Origin: WHSW01 sp963846565
Lineage (GTDB): Bacteria; Actinomycetota; Thermoleophilia; Solirubrobacterales; 70-9
Reading direction: 5' to 3'
DNA: 64,000 nt
NCBI GenBank assembly: GCA_963846565.1
Contig: CAWJWL010000005.1
Location: forward strand, 868,001-932,000
A program made the position numbers and the translations under genes. Positions 16,657-26,064 of this stretch are shown in pieces. The first letter of the stretch is position 1. Every line of letters starts with the position of its first letter. The notes beneath the pieces were generated by a model. The model was not told the DNA's origin. It did no database searches and worked only from the letters and a program-made list of their open reading frames with translations.

Positions 16657-17659
16657 TCATGCAACCACGACCAAGACTGCCGTAACGAGGACGTTGAGTG
16701 TCGCCAGGGGCAGCAGGATCTTCCAGCCGAGGCTCATCAGCTGGTCGTAGCGGAGCCGCGGAAGCGTCGCCCGCACCCAGATGAAGAACATGACGAGGGT
16801 GAGCGTCTTGATCACCATCCAGATCGGGTCCATCCACCCGGGGCCTGGTCCCATCCAGCCGCCGAGGAAGAAGGAGACGGCGATCGCCGAGACCACGAAC
16901 ATCTCCAGGTACTCGGCGAGCAGGAAGGCGCCGAAGCGCGTTCCGCCGTACTCGGTCTGGAACCCCTGGACGAGCTCGGCGTCGGCCTCGGGCAGGTCGA
17001 ACGGGGCCCGGTTGGTCTCGGCGAAGCCGGCGAGCATGAAGATGAGGAAGCCGACGAACTGCGGGAGCACGTACCAGATGTCGCCCTGGGCGTTGACGAT
17101 GTCGACGAGCGAGAGCGAGCCGGCCATCATCACGACGCCAAGGAGCGACAGCCCCATCGCGATCTCGTAGGAGATCAGCTGCGCGGCCGAGCGCATCGCG
17201 CCGAGGAAGCTGTACTTCGAGCCCGAGGACCAGCCCGAGAGCAGTAGGCCGTAGAAGCTGAGCGAGCCGAAGGCGAAGAAGTAGAGGATCGCCGATCGGG
17301 ACGTCGATCCCGTAGAAGCCCACACCGTCCTTGACGTCGCCGAACGGGATGATCGCGAGCGTCGTGATCCCGGAGAAGATGACGAGGGCCGGGCCGATCG
17401 CGAACAGCAGCGGCACCGCCGCGTCGGGGCGGAACTTCTCCTTTCCGGCGAGCTTCAGGATGTCGGCGAGCGGCTGCATCATCCCGTGAGGCCCGACCCG
17501 GTTCGGGCCGTAGCGGTTCTGGAAGCGGCCGATCAGCTTCCGCTCGACCACGGTCAGCACCGGGACGATGAGGAAGACGCCGAGGAAGATCAGGATCGAC
17601 TTGACGACGAGGATCCAGGTCGCCTCCGCGAATCCGATCTCGCCGATCGGGAGCGTCAC
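16657..17659 (-). CDS. nuoH: NADH-quinone oxidoreductase subunit H (one frameshift)
   Basis: About 333 aa after correction. The membrane subunit H contributes the quinone-binding chamber. The first frame gives VVERKLIGRFQNRYGPNRVGP and continues to GFYGIDVPIG. The second frame resumes as ILYFFAFGSLSFYGLLLSGW and ends with the normal C-terminus, including FAETNRAPFDLPEADAELV. One extra base at about 17290-17295 (GGC-G-ATCC on the coding strand) explains the change. The GTG start overlaps the nuoG stop. The rest of the protein is intact, so a sequencing or assembly error is most likely. Confidence 0.88.
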
Positions 17660-20178
17660 CCGGCCTCCTCGGACGCCTTCGTCACCTCGACCGTCTCGGC
17701 GCCCGCGAGGGCGTTCGCGTTCTGCTCGGCCGTCCCCTCGACGCAGAACGCCGCGCCGGGGCGCATCCGCTCGTGGAGCTTGGCGCGGGCTCGGAGCGTG
17801 GTCCCGTTCGAGCGCACGTCGACGAGGTCTCCGTCGGCGATCCCGAGGCGCTCGCCGTCGCTGAGCGCGAGCTCGACCTGCTGCTCGGCCTTGAGGAAGC
17901 TCAGCGCAGGGTTGCGCTCGGTTACCTCGTCGGCCCAGAGGTTGCGGTAGGTGCCGAGGCGGAGGGCTCCGTTCGACTTGGCGCCGGAATCGGCAGTCGG
18001 AAGAGGCTGGCGGTTGGGCCGGCCGTGGCAGAGGCCCGCGGAACCGGTCTGCGCTTCGCGCAGACCTCGGTCATGTTCCGTCGGACCTCCGCCGGACACC
18101 CGGCCTCGTTGCGGAAGGCGGATGCCTGCGTCGCGTTCCTGCCACCGGATTCCCGTGCCGCCGATCTCCTCGTGCGTGAGGTTGGCGTAGAAGGGGACCT
18201 CGGCAGTAATCGCGGCCAGGGCCTCGGCGGGCGAGCCGATGCCGGTCTCGTGACCGAGCACGGCGGAGAGCTCGCGTCAGGACCTGCCAGATCGGGCGGA
18301 CTCCGCCGGCGCGGGGGACCGAGGGGCGCACGCGCTGCAGGCGCCCGTCGGGGTGGGTGACGGTGCCCTCCTTCTCCGCGTAGGCCTCGGCGGGGAGGAC
18401 GATGTCGGCCGCCTTCGTCGAGTCGTCGTCGAAGTGGGAGATCGCGATCACCGTCCGCGCCTGGTTGAGCGCCTTCGCCCAGCCCTTCGAGTCGGGCAGG
18501 GTCCGGACCGGGTCGGCCTCGACGAGGATCACGGCGCCGAGCTCGCCGCTCTCGAGCTCCTCCTTGATCTCGTCGAGTGACTTGCCGCGGTCGGCGGGCG
18601 CGAACCCCGGGCCGGCGCCGGCGATCACCCCGACCTCGCGGACGCCGCGAGCGTTGGCGCCGTCGGGAACGCTGATCAGACCGGCTCCGGGCTCTGAGAG
18701 CCGAGCTCGGCGCGCGACGTTGCGGAGCGCGTCGAGCGCTGCGCCGCCGCTCGGCCCGCGGCCGATCCGCTCGCCCCAGATGACCACCGTCTTCCCCGGG
18801 CGCAGCCCGCCGCCGAGGCGCTCGGCGTCGGCGCGGAAGGGGCCCTCGGGAGCCGGGTCGGCCCCGAGCTCGGCCTCGAGCGCTTCGAGCAGCGCCGCGC
18901 CCTCGCCGGGCGCGTAGCGCACGGTCTCCTCGGCGCCGCCGTCGAGTGCGGTCGGGCGCTCGGACGCGACGACCAGGCGAAGGTTGGAGTGGCGGACGGC
19001 GCGCCGCAGGCGCAGGTCGAGGATCGGCATCGCCTGCAGCGGGTCGGCGCCGATCACGAGCGACGGACTCGGCCTCGTCGAGGTCCGCGACCGCCGCTCC
19101 GAGCTCCGGAGCGGAGAGCGCGCGCACGCCGTCCACCGGCGAGCGTCGGTGGAGGTCACGTTGCCGGACCCGAGCGCCCGGCGGACGATGCGCCCTACGA
19201 GGTAGCTCTCCTCGTTCGAGGTGCCGCCGCCGATGATCGCCGCGGTCTTCTCACCGGCGCTTCGCGAGCCGGGTCGCAGCCGCCTCGAGCGTGACGGCCC
19301 AGCCCGGCGTAGCGCCGCCGACGCGGCGGCGCGGTCAGCGGTCCTCGGAGGAGATCATCTGGAAGCCGAAGCGGCCCTTGTCGCAAAGCCAGCCGTGGTC
19401 GACGTCGTGGTTGTCGCGGGCGAGCACCCGCTGCACACGCTCGTCACGGACGGTGAACTTCACGTTGCACTGGCGGGACAGAGCGTGCAGACCGAGCCCG
19501 CGTTCTCGATGTCCCAGGGCCGCGCGCGGAAGCGGTAGGTCTCCGAGGTCAGCGCCCCGACGGGGCAGAGCTCGATGATGTTGCCGTGGAAGGGCGCGAC
19601 GTAGGGGCGGTCGTCGAAGGTGCCGACGTAGGTGTGGTCGCCGCGCTCGAGCAGCTGCAACTGCTCGTCCTCGGCCACGTCCTGGCTGAAGCGGACGCAG
19701 CGGTAGCAGAGGATGCAGCGCTCGCGGTCGATCGCGGACGAGCGGTGAGAGCGGCGATCGGCTTCTGAAAATGGCGCTTCGGGTCGGTCATCCGGCTGCG
19801 GCCGGGGCCCCAGCCCATCGCGATGTCCTGGAGCGGGCACTCGCCGCCCTTGTCGCAGACGGGGCAGTCGAGCGGGTGGTTGACGAGCAGGAACTCGACG
19901 ACGGCGTTCTGCGCCTCGATCACCTGGTCGGTGCGCGTGTAGACGACCATGCCGTCGCGGACCGGGGTCGAGCACGCGGTCTGGAGCTTCGGGATCCCCT
20001 CGATCTCGACCAGGCACATGCGACAGGCGCCGACCGGCTCGCCGAGCTTCGGCTCGTAACAGAAGACCGGGATCTCGACGTCGCCGCTCTTCGCCGCGTC
20101 GACCAGCATCTCGCCCTCGGGCGCCTCGACCTCGACCCCGTCGACAACCAGCGTGATCTTCGGCTTCTGGGGGCTCAC
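17656..20178 (-). CDS. nuoG: NADH-quinone oxidoreductase subunit G (about eight frameshifts)
   Basis: Roughly 840 aa when frames are joined. The GTG start overlaps the nuoF stop. The N-terminus has the 2Fe-2S ferredoxin domain (VFCYEPKLGEPVGACRMC, then CST) and NHPLDCPVCDKGGECPLQD with the N5-type ligands. Then come CILCYRCVRFSQ, LCPVGAL, CTLCP and the molybdopterin-oxidoreductase-like half (AAIIGGGTSNEESYL, SHFDDDSTKAADIVLPAEAYAEKEGT). Reading frame changes are needed at about 19735-19762, 19472, 19337, 19315, 19257, 19140, 19062 and 18275. Similarity continues across each, so they look like indel errors. The C-terminal linker contains an unusual hairpin-derived insert near 18000-18120. Confidence 0.85.
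18046..18066 (-). repeat. perfect hairpin inside the nuoG 3' region, related core
   Basis: GGTCTGCGC and GCGCAGACC (9 bp) flank a 3-nt loop that reads GAA on the coding strand. GGAAC and GTTCC further out add a second pairing. CTGCGC..GCGAAGCGCAG recalls the core of the palindromic elements in the nuoI/nuoH gap. It lies where NuoG normally has only a short linker before the RLGTYR..W segment. Confidence 0.45.
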
Positions 20179-21443
20179 GCGGCCGCCGCCAGCGGTGACT
20201 CGAGGGCCGTCTCGAACTCCGAGCGGAACTTCTTCACCATCGCTCCCACCGGCATCGCCATCGAGTCGCCGAGGACGCAGAGGCAGTTGCCGATGATGTT
20301 GGTCTGCACCGAGGCGATGATGTCGAGGTCCATGGGCGTCCCCTCGCCCCGAACGATCCGCTCGAGCATCTTCACGGTCCAGTTCGTCCCCTCCCGGCAG
20401 GGCGTGCACTTGCCGCACGACTCGTGGCGATAAAAGCGCGCGGTTCGCAACGCGAGTGCCGGAATCGAGACGGTGTCGTCGGCGACGATGATCGAGCCGG
20501 AGCCGAGCATCGAGCCCGCCTCCGCGAGCGCTTCGAAGCTGTAGGGGAGGTCGAGCTCGGCCTCGGTCAGGACCGGGGCCGACGATCCGCCCGGGAACCA
20601 CGCCTTCACCGTGCGGCCCGGGAGCGGGCCACCGGCGAGGCCGAAGATGATCTCGCGCGAGGGGACCCCGAGCTCGACCTCGTAGTTGCCGGGGCGCTGG
20701 ACGCAGCCGGACACCGAGACCACCTTGGTTCCGGGCGATTGCTCGGTGCCGAAGCCCTTGTACCACTCCGCCCCGTGGTTGACGATGTGGCGCAGGTTGG
20801 ACAGCGTCTCGACGTTGTTGATCAGCGTCGGGCCGCCGTAGAGGCCCTCGATCGCCGGGAAAGGGGGCTTCAGCCGCGGATTGCCGCGCTTGCCCTCGAG
20901 CGCATCGAGGAGCGCCGTCTCCTCGCCGCAGATGTAGGCGCCCGCGCCGCGGTGGACCACGAGCTCGACCCGCACTCCCGTGCCGAGGATGTTGGTGCCG
21001 AGGTAGCCGGCCTCGTAGGCCTCGGCAACGGCGCGGTCGAGGACGTCGGCGATCTCCCAGTACTCGCCGCGGATGAAGATGAACGCGTAGGTGGCGCCGA
21101 CGGCGAGCGAGGCGATCGCGCAGCCCTCGATCAGCTGGTGCGGGTTCTTCAGCATCAGCTCGCGGTCCTTGAAGGCGCCGGGCTCCGACTCGTCGGCGTT
21201 GCACGCGAGGTACTTCTCCATTGCGCCGCGCGGGAGGAAGGAGCCCTTCTTGCCCATCGAGAAGCCGGCGCCGCCGCGGCCGCGAAGGCCCGACTCCTCG
21301 AACGAGGAGATGAGCTCGTCGGGATCGAGCTGGGTGAACGCCCGGCGCAGCGCCGTGTAGCCGCCCTGGCGGCGATAGCCGTCCATCGTCGTCAGCTCGG
21401 GGTCGTCGAGATGGCGGTAGAGCAGCCGGGTCTCAGACGCCAT
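20175..21443 (-). CDS. nuoF: NADH-quinone oxidoreductase subunit F (NADH-binding)
   Basis: 422 aa flavoprotein subunit that binds NADH and FMN and carries 4Fe-4S cluster N3. GLRGRGGAGFSMGKK is the NADH site, YLACNADESEPGAFKDRELM the FMN site, and ESCGKCTPCREGT plus NIIGNCLCVLGD supply the four cluster cysteines. The ATG at 21443 overlaps the nuoE 3' end by 11 nt and matches the family's usual N-terminus; longer open frames upstream were rejected. Confidence 0.95.
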   Translation of the reverse strand: MASETRLLYRHLDDPELTTMDGYRRQGGYTALRRAFTQLDPDELISSFEESGLRGRGGAGFSMGKKGSFLPRGAMEKYLACNADESEPGAFKDRELMLKNPHQLIEGCAIASLAVGATYAFIFIRGEYWEIADVLDRAVAEAYEAGYLGTNILGTGVRVELVVHRGAGAYICGEETALLDALEGKRGNPRLKPPFPAIEGLYGGPTLINNVETLSNLRHIVNHGAEWYKGFGTEQSPGTKVVSVSGCVQRPGNYEVELGVPSREIIFGLAGGPLPGRTVKAWFPGGSSAPVLTEAELDLPYSFEALAEAGSMLGSGSIIVADDTVSIPALALRTARFYRHESCGKCTPCREGTNWTVKMLERIVRGEGTPMDLDIIASVQTNIIGNCLCVLGDSMAMPVGAMVKKFRSEFETALESPLAAAA

Positions 21444-22155
21444 CCGCGGCCTCCCTCTCCGCCTCGGCCACGCGGGGATCGGGCGTGGGCTCGGGTCCTC
21501 CGGCTGCCGGTCGCTCCGACATCGCCTTGCCGGGGAGGACCTCGCCCCCGGCTCGCAGCTGCTCGATCGCCGCCAGTGCGTCCTCGCCGGTGAGCGGGCC
21601 GTAGTAGCGCTCGTCGATCGACGCCATCGGCGCGATGTCGCAGGCACCGAGACACTCGAAGCCGCTGACGAAGAGCTCGCCGTCCTCGGAGCTCGCGCCA
21701 CCGTGTCCGGCCTGCGCCGGGTCGACCCCGGCCGCCTCGCAGAACCGCTCGAGCAGGGCGTCGGCGCCGTTGAGCCAGCAGGAGATGTTGGTGCAGACGA
21801 GGACGCGCCGCTTGCCGATCGGCGTGGTGCGCAAGAGGTCGTAGAAGCTCGCAACGGACTGCAGGTAGGCCGGGGTGACGCCCATCACCGCCGCCGCCTG
21901 CCTGATCCCCTCGGGAGAGCACCAGCCGTAGTGGCGCTGAACGTGCCACAGAGCCGGGATCGAGGCGGAGCGAAGCTGGGGGTAGAGGCTCATGGACGTC
22001 TCGATCTGCTCCCGCAGCTCGTCCGGGATGCCGACCTCGTGAAGCTCGGGCACGCCCTCGGCGTCGGTCGGCCGCATCGAGGCGATCAGCCGCCGGCGCT
22101 CCTCGGCGGTCAGATCGTCAGTCGGGCGCAACAAATGAGACGGAACGTCGCTCAT
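21433..22155 (-). CDS. nuoE: NADH-quinone oxidoreductase subunit E
   Basis: 240 aa thioredoxin-like 2Fe-2S subunit. Cluster ligands are in VLVCTNISCWLNGADALLE and GFECLGACDIAPMASIDERYYG. The family is usually 160-180 aa. Here about 40 extra N-terminal residues and a 40-residue Pro/Glu-rich C-terminal tail are present. It is followed by nuoF with an overlap and preceded by a 58-bp gap that holds a dispersed repeat. Confidence 0.93.
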   Translation of the reverse strand: MSDVPSHLLRPTDDLTAEERRRLIASMRPTDAEGVPELHEVGIPDELREQIETSMSLYPQLRSASIPALWHVQRHYGWCSPEGIRQAAAVMGVTPAYLQSVASFYDLLRTTPIGKRRVLVCTNISCWLNGADALLERFCEAAGVDPAQAGHGGASSEDGELFVSGFECLGACDIAPMASIDERYYGPLTGEDALAAIEQLRAGGEVLPGKAMSERPAAGGPEPTPDPRVAEAEREAADGV

Positions 22156-22164
22156 GAAGCCACC

Positions 22165-22207
22165 AACCCCGACGGCAGCGGAGGCGGAGCCGAGCAGCCG
22201 GCGGGAT
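22165..22207 (+). repeat. 43-bp dispersed repeat, copy 1
   Basis: The segment from AACCCCGACGGCAGCGGAGG to CAGCCGGCGGGAT matches the reverse complement of 63829-63871 in 42 of 43 positions. It occupies nearly the whole nuoD-nuoE gap. Its centre GGAGGCGGAGCCGAG is close to the core of the CTGACC/GGTCAG elements. Confidence 0.8.
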
Positions 22208-22213
22208 AGTTTG

Positions 22214-23518
22214 TCATCGGTCGATGCCTCCCAGGATGGGATCGAGCATCGCGAGGTTCTGGATCGCGTCGGCGATCAGGCCGCCGACGCACATATCGCG
22301 GAGGGACGCGAGGTTGACGAATGAGGGATCGCGGAAGTGGACGCGCGCCGGCTTCGCGGAGCCGTCGGCGAGGACGAAGCAGCCGAGCTCGCCGCGCGGC
22401 GATTCGATCGGGTAGTAGACCTCGCCCGGCGGCACGCGAAAGCCCTCCGTGACGAGCTTGAAGTGGTGGATCAGCGCCTCCATCGAGGTCGAGAGCTCGT
22501 CGCGGGGCGGCAGCACGACCTTGCGGTCCTCGGCGATCCAGGGGCCCTCGGGAAGCCCGTCGAGGCACTGCTCGATGATCCGCACGGACTCCCGCATCTC
22601 GGCGAGCCGAACGCGGTAGCGGTCGTAGCCATCGCCCACGGTGCCGACCGGGATCTTGAAGTCGAGCTCGGGGTAGGCGAGATAGTCGTGCACCTTGCGC
22701 AGATCCCAGGGCTCGCCCGTGGCGCGCAGCAGCGGGCCGGTGACGCCGAGCTCGAGCATCCGCTCGCGGGAGACGATCCCGACGCCCTTCGTCCGCTGCA
22801 GGAAGATCTCGTTGCGGTCGAGCAGCGCCTCGTACTGGTCGACGCGGGTGGGGAACTCCTCGCAGAAGGCGCGGACCTTCTTCTCGAACCCGACCGGGAT
22901 GTCCTCGAAGACCCCGCCGACTTGGAAGTAGCGCGTGTGCATGCGCTGCCCCGAGGCCATCTCGAACAGGTCGACGATCGCGTCGCGCTGGCGGAACGTG
23001 TACCAGAGCATCGAGACAGCGCCGAGGTCGAGCGCCGAGGTGCCGAGCCAGATCAGGTGCGAGTGGATCCGGTTGAGCTCGAGGAAGAGGGTGCGCAAGT
23101 ACTTGGCACGCGGCGGGATCTCGAGCTCGAGCAGCTTCTCGACCGCGCCGCAGAACGCCTCCATGTTGAAGAAGTAGGAGACGTAGTCCATCCGCTCGAC
23201 GAACGGGATCACCTTCCAGTAGCTCTTCTGCTCGCACGACTTCTCGATCCCGGTGTGGACGTAGCCGACGATCGGCTTCATGTCGACCACGTACTCGCCC
23301 TCGAGGCTGACGAGCAGGCGCAGGACCCCGTGGGTGGCCGGGTGGTGCGGGCCCATGTTGACCGTGAGCAGCTCGTGCTCCGGCTCGAGCGTCTCGCCGG
23401 CCGCCGTCTCCTCGATCGGCGAGGCGCCGATCACGGTCGCCGTGGTGGCGGCGATCACATCGCCGCCGTGGGCCGGAGCCGAGCCGCGCTGGAGGTCGTC
23501 GTCGCTCACTGGCTCCAT
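22214..23518 (-). CDS. nuoD: NADH-quinone oxidoreductase subunit D
   Basis: 434 aa, 49-kDa-type subunit lining the quinone site. VNMGPHHPATHGVLRL carries the conserved His, and YVHTGIEKSCEQKSYWK, NRIHSHLIWLG, GDGYDRYRVRLAEMRES and PRGELGCFVLADGSAKP are family signatures. A 45-residue N-terminal extension of low complexity precedes the domain. It overlaps the nuoC 3' end by 13 nt. Confidence 0.95.
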   Translation of the reverse strand: MEPVSDDDLQRGSAPAHGGDVIAATTATVIGASPIEETAAGETLEPEHELLTVNMGPHHPATHGVLRLLVSLEGEYVVDMKPIVGYVHTGIEKSCEQKSYWKVIPFVERMDYVSYFFNMEAFCGAVEKLLELEIPPRAKYLRTLFLELNRIHSHLIWLGTSALDLGAVSMLWYTFRQRDAIVDLFEMASGQRMHTRYFQVGGVFEDIPVGFEKKVRAFCEEFPTRVDQYEALLDRNEIFLQRTKGVGIVSRERMLELGVTGPLLRATGEPWDLRKVHDYLAYPELDFKIPVGTVGDGYDRYRVRLAEMRESVRIIEQCLDGLPEGPWIAEDRKVVLPPRDELSTSMEALIHHFKLVTEGFRVPPGEVYYPIESPRGELGCFVLADGSAKPARVHFRDPSFVNLASLRDMCVGGLIADAIQNLAMLDPILGGIDR

Positions 23519-24153
23519 CCGGGGACCTGGCGCTCGTCGTGGGTGAAGATGACGGGCTCGCCACCGACCGGGAAGTCGCGCCGCTGCGGCCAGCCGACGT
23601 AAACCTCCGGCAGGAGGATCCGCCGCAGGTCCGGATGGCCGCGAAAGACGATCCCGAAGAAGTCGTAGACCTCGCGCTCCTGGAAGTCGGCCGTCGGAAA
23701 CATGTCGACGACCGAATCAATCATCGGGAGTTCAAACCGTCCTTCGCCTGACCTGTCCGCCCCCGGAGGCGAAGCCGAGGAGGCGGACGGAACGTTCGGT
23801 ATTCCGCCTGCGGGGGCGGCCGGGTCAGCCGTTAGACGAGCGTGGCCGTTCGATGCCGCAGGATCCGCCAGCGCCGCTCGAACGCGGATGCGTTCGACCC
23901 GATCCCGGTTCAGCATCTCGTAGTGGACGCCGAAGCGGGGCTCGGCGGGGAGGTAGTCGACGCCGTGGACGCTGGCGAGGAAGTTGTACTCCTGGCCCGG
24001 CGTGTCGCGAAGCCAGGCGAGCACGTCGCGGATCTGCTCGGGATCGACGATCAGGCAGGCCTGGTCGTGCTCGTGGTAGGTGTCGAGGATCGCGCCCTCG
24101 TGCGCGTCGCCGATCTCCTGCGCGATCAGCTCGAGGCCTGGGGCGTCCGGCAT
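23506..24153 (-). CDS. nuoC: NADH-quinone oxidoreductase subunit C with an in-frame repeat-derived insert
   Basis: 215 aa, 30-kDa subunit. The N-terminal half ends at HYEMLNRDRVERIRVRAALAD, and the C-terminal half has the signature DMFPTADFQEREVYDFFGIVF, HPDLRRILLPEVYVGWPQRRDFP. Between them lie about 35 residues rich in Ala, Pro, Gly and Ser (TADPAAPAGGIPNVPSASS...) that normal NuoC does not have. They are encoded by the 81-bp palindromic element at 23748-23828. The ATG overlaps the nuoB stop. The insert falls in a loop, so function is probably kept. Confidence 0.93.
   Translation of the reverse strand: MPDAPGLELIAQEIGDAHEGAILDTYHEHDQACLIVDPEQIRDVLAWLRDTPGQEYNFLASVHGVDYLPAEPRFGVHYEMLNRDRVERIRVRAALADPAASNGHARLTADPAAPAGGIPNVPSASSASPPGADRSGEGRFELPMIDSVVDMFPTADFQEREVYDFFGIVFRGHPDLRRILLPEVYVGWPQRRDFPVGGEPVIFTHDERQVPGWSQ
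23748..23828 (+). repeat. full palindromic element inserted in frame in nuoC
   Basis: 81 bp, a multiple of three, without a stop codon in the nuoC frame. Ends are CTGACC and GGGTCAG. The left half has CCCCCGGAGGCGAAGCCGAGG (GGC-GAA-GCC hairpin), then GGCGGACGGAACGTTCGGTA, and the right half has TTCCGCCTGCGGGGGCGG, which can pair back. It shares order, ends and the CGGAACGTTCGGTATTCCG block with the copy at 61971-62047. Confidence 0.8.
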
Positions 24154-24928
24154 CAGGAGATCCCGGTCCCGCGAAGCTCTTCGCCCTCGACCCCAGCACC
24201 GTCGGGCCCGGTGCTCTCGACCGTCGATGCGACCGCCTGGCGGGCGCGCGCGTAGGCAGCCTCCGAAGCCTCCGAGGGCTGACCGGCGATGACGTCGTCG
24301 CGCGCCCACTCCTCGGTGCCCTCGGCGTTGTAGCGGCGCCGCCAGCCCATGTCGGGGTTGCCCATGATCATCCGCTGGAGCTTGTTGAAGCCGTACATGA
24401 GCGCCTCCGGCCGCGGCGGGCAGCCGGGGACGTGCACGTCGATCGGCATGAACTTGTCCGCTCCCTGGACGACCGCGTAGTTCGCGAACATCCCGCCCGA
24501 GGAGGAGCACGCGCCCATCGAGATCGCCCAGCGCGGCTCGAGCATCTGGTCGTAGAGGCGGCGGACGACCGGCGCCATCTTGATCGACACCCGGCCCGAG
24601 AGGATGATCAGGTCGGCCTGGCGCGGCGAGGCGCGCAGGGCCTCCGCACCGAAGCGGGCGAGATCGTTTCGCGGCGAGCCGACCACGGCGATCATCTCCA
24701 TCGCGCAGCAGGCGAGCCCGAAGGTCATCGGGAAGCAGGAGTTCGCGCGCGCCCAGTTGAGCACGTCCTCGAGCCGGGTGGTCGCGACCGCTTGCATGGC
24801 GTGCTCCTCGAGCTCCTCCTCGCTGAGGTCACCGCGCAGGAGGTCACGCGCGCGGAGCTGCCGGATGCGCAGGTTCTCGGGTGAGCCCGGCTCGTCGAGC
24901 GGGGAGAGACCCCGGAGCTTCTCCCGCT

Positions 24929-24938
<10 letters not shown>
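24153..24938 (-). CDS. nuoB: NADH-quinone oxidoreductase subunit B
   Basis: 261 aa subunit carrying cluster N2. Ligands are the adjacent cysteines in TFGLACCAMEM, the one in MGACSSSGGMF and the one in HVPGCPPRPEALMYG. The GTG start lies inside the end of nuoA (10-nt overlap). Compared with the usual 160-230 aa there is an extra acidic N-terminus of about 45 residues and a C-terminal tail of about 55 residues after GWRRRYN. The tail may interact with NuoC, whose start overlaps the stop codon. Confidence 0.94.
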
Positions 24939-25294
<356 letters not shown>

Positions 25295-25372
25295 GGTCAG
25301 ATTGAGTTCTATCCGACTTTGTATCAGGCTGCTACATAGTGTTGTTTCGCATCAGAAAGCCCATCTGAGCGC

Positions 25373-25807
25373 GTGGAAACCGCGCACCTCATCTGCGGGA
25401 TCGCGGTCCTCGCCAGCAACCTCGTCGCCGGGGTCTGGGGCGGGCTCGCGTGGATCCGAAACGAGCCCGCCGTCGGCTTCTGGTACGCCCTCCGCGTCGC
25501 CCAGGTGACGGTCGTTCTGCAGGCCCTGCTCGGGTCGATCCTTCTCCTCCTCGACCGCGAGGCCGACGGCCTCCATTATCTCTACGGCGTGCTGCCGCTG
25601 CTCGTCGCCTTCCTCGCCGAGGGCGTCCGCGCCGGCGCCGCCGAGCGCGAGCTCACCGGACTCGACTTCGACTCCCTGCCGCGGACGAAGCAGGCCTCGG
25701 TCGCCCGCGCGATCGCCCGTCGCGAGACCGGGATCATGGCCGTCTCGACGCTGATCGTCCTCTTCCTCGCTCTGCGAGCCGCGGGGACCAGCGGGGCCCT
25801 GTTCTAG
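25373..25807 (+). CDS. four-helix membrane protein of unknown function
   Basis: 144 aa from a GTG. Hydrophobic segments lie at about residues 5-25, 38-60, 65-82 and 118-136. The loop between the third and fourth (ERELTGLDFDSLPRTKQASVARAIARRE) is charged. The gene is divergent from nuoA. The compact four-helix pattern with short loops is seen in many uncharacterised actinobacterial proteins. No function can be assigned. Confidence 0.65.
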   Translation: METAHLICGIAVLASNLVAGVWGGLAWIRNEPAVGFWYALRVAQVTVVLQALLGSILLLLDREADGLHYLYGVLPLLVAFLAEGVRAGAAERELTGLDFDSLPRTKQASVARAIARRETGIMAVSTLIVLFLALRAAGTSGALF

Positions 25808-25883
25808 CTCCAACCGACAAATGCAGGTGAAAAATCTCACCCGCACCGCGACTTCGGCTCGCTTCGGTGTTACTGGGTCATAG

Positions 25884-26051
25884 ATGGATCAACGTCCCAT
25901 GAACCAAACGATCACAACCACGGAGAACAGCACCCTTCGTCCAGAGGCGCGTCCGGCGGACCCGAACGAAGCCGCTCGTCGCGAGCTCGTCGCCTGGTGT
26001 GAGGCTCACGGCCTCCCGGTCCCGGTCGAGCACCGCGAACCGCGTCACTGA
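25884..26051 (+). CDS. small protein of 55 aa, unknown
   Basis: An open frame from the ATG at 25884 to a TGA at 26051 encodes a hydrophilic peptide. Its second half (PNEAARRELVAWCEAHGLPVPVEHREPRH) looks like a genuine helix-turn segment with one Cys. It fills the gap between the membrane-protein gene and the convergent flavin reductase. There is no clear ribosome site. Codon choice is less GC-biased in the first 15 codons (QTITTTENST). Confidence 0.4.
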   Translation: MDQRPMNQTITTTENSTLRPEARPADPNEAARRELVAWCEAHGLPVPVEHREPRH

Positions 26052-26064
26052 AGCCCGGCCGGGC

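Noticed and set aside
17290..17295. Programmed ribosomal frameshift in nuoH
   Set aside because: No slippery heptamer followed by a stem is seen, NuoH is not known to use one, and other genes in the window show the same kind of single-base change.
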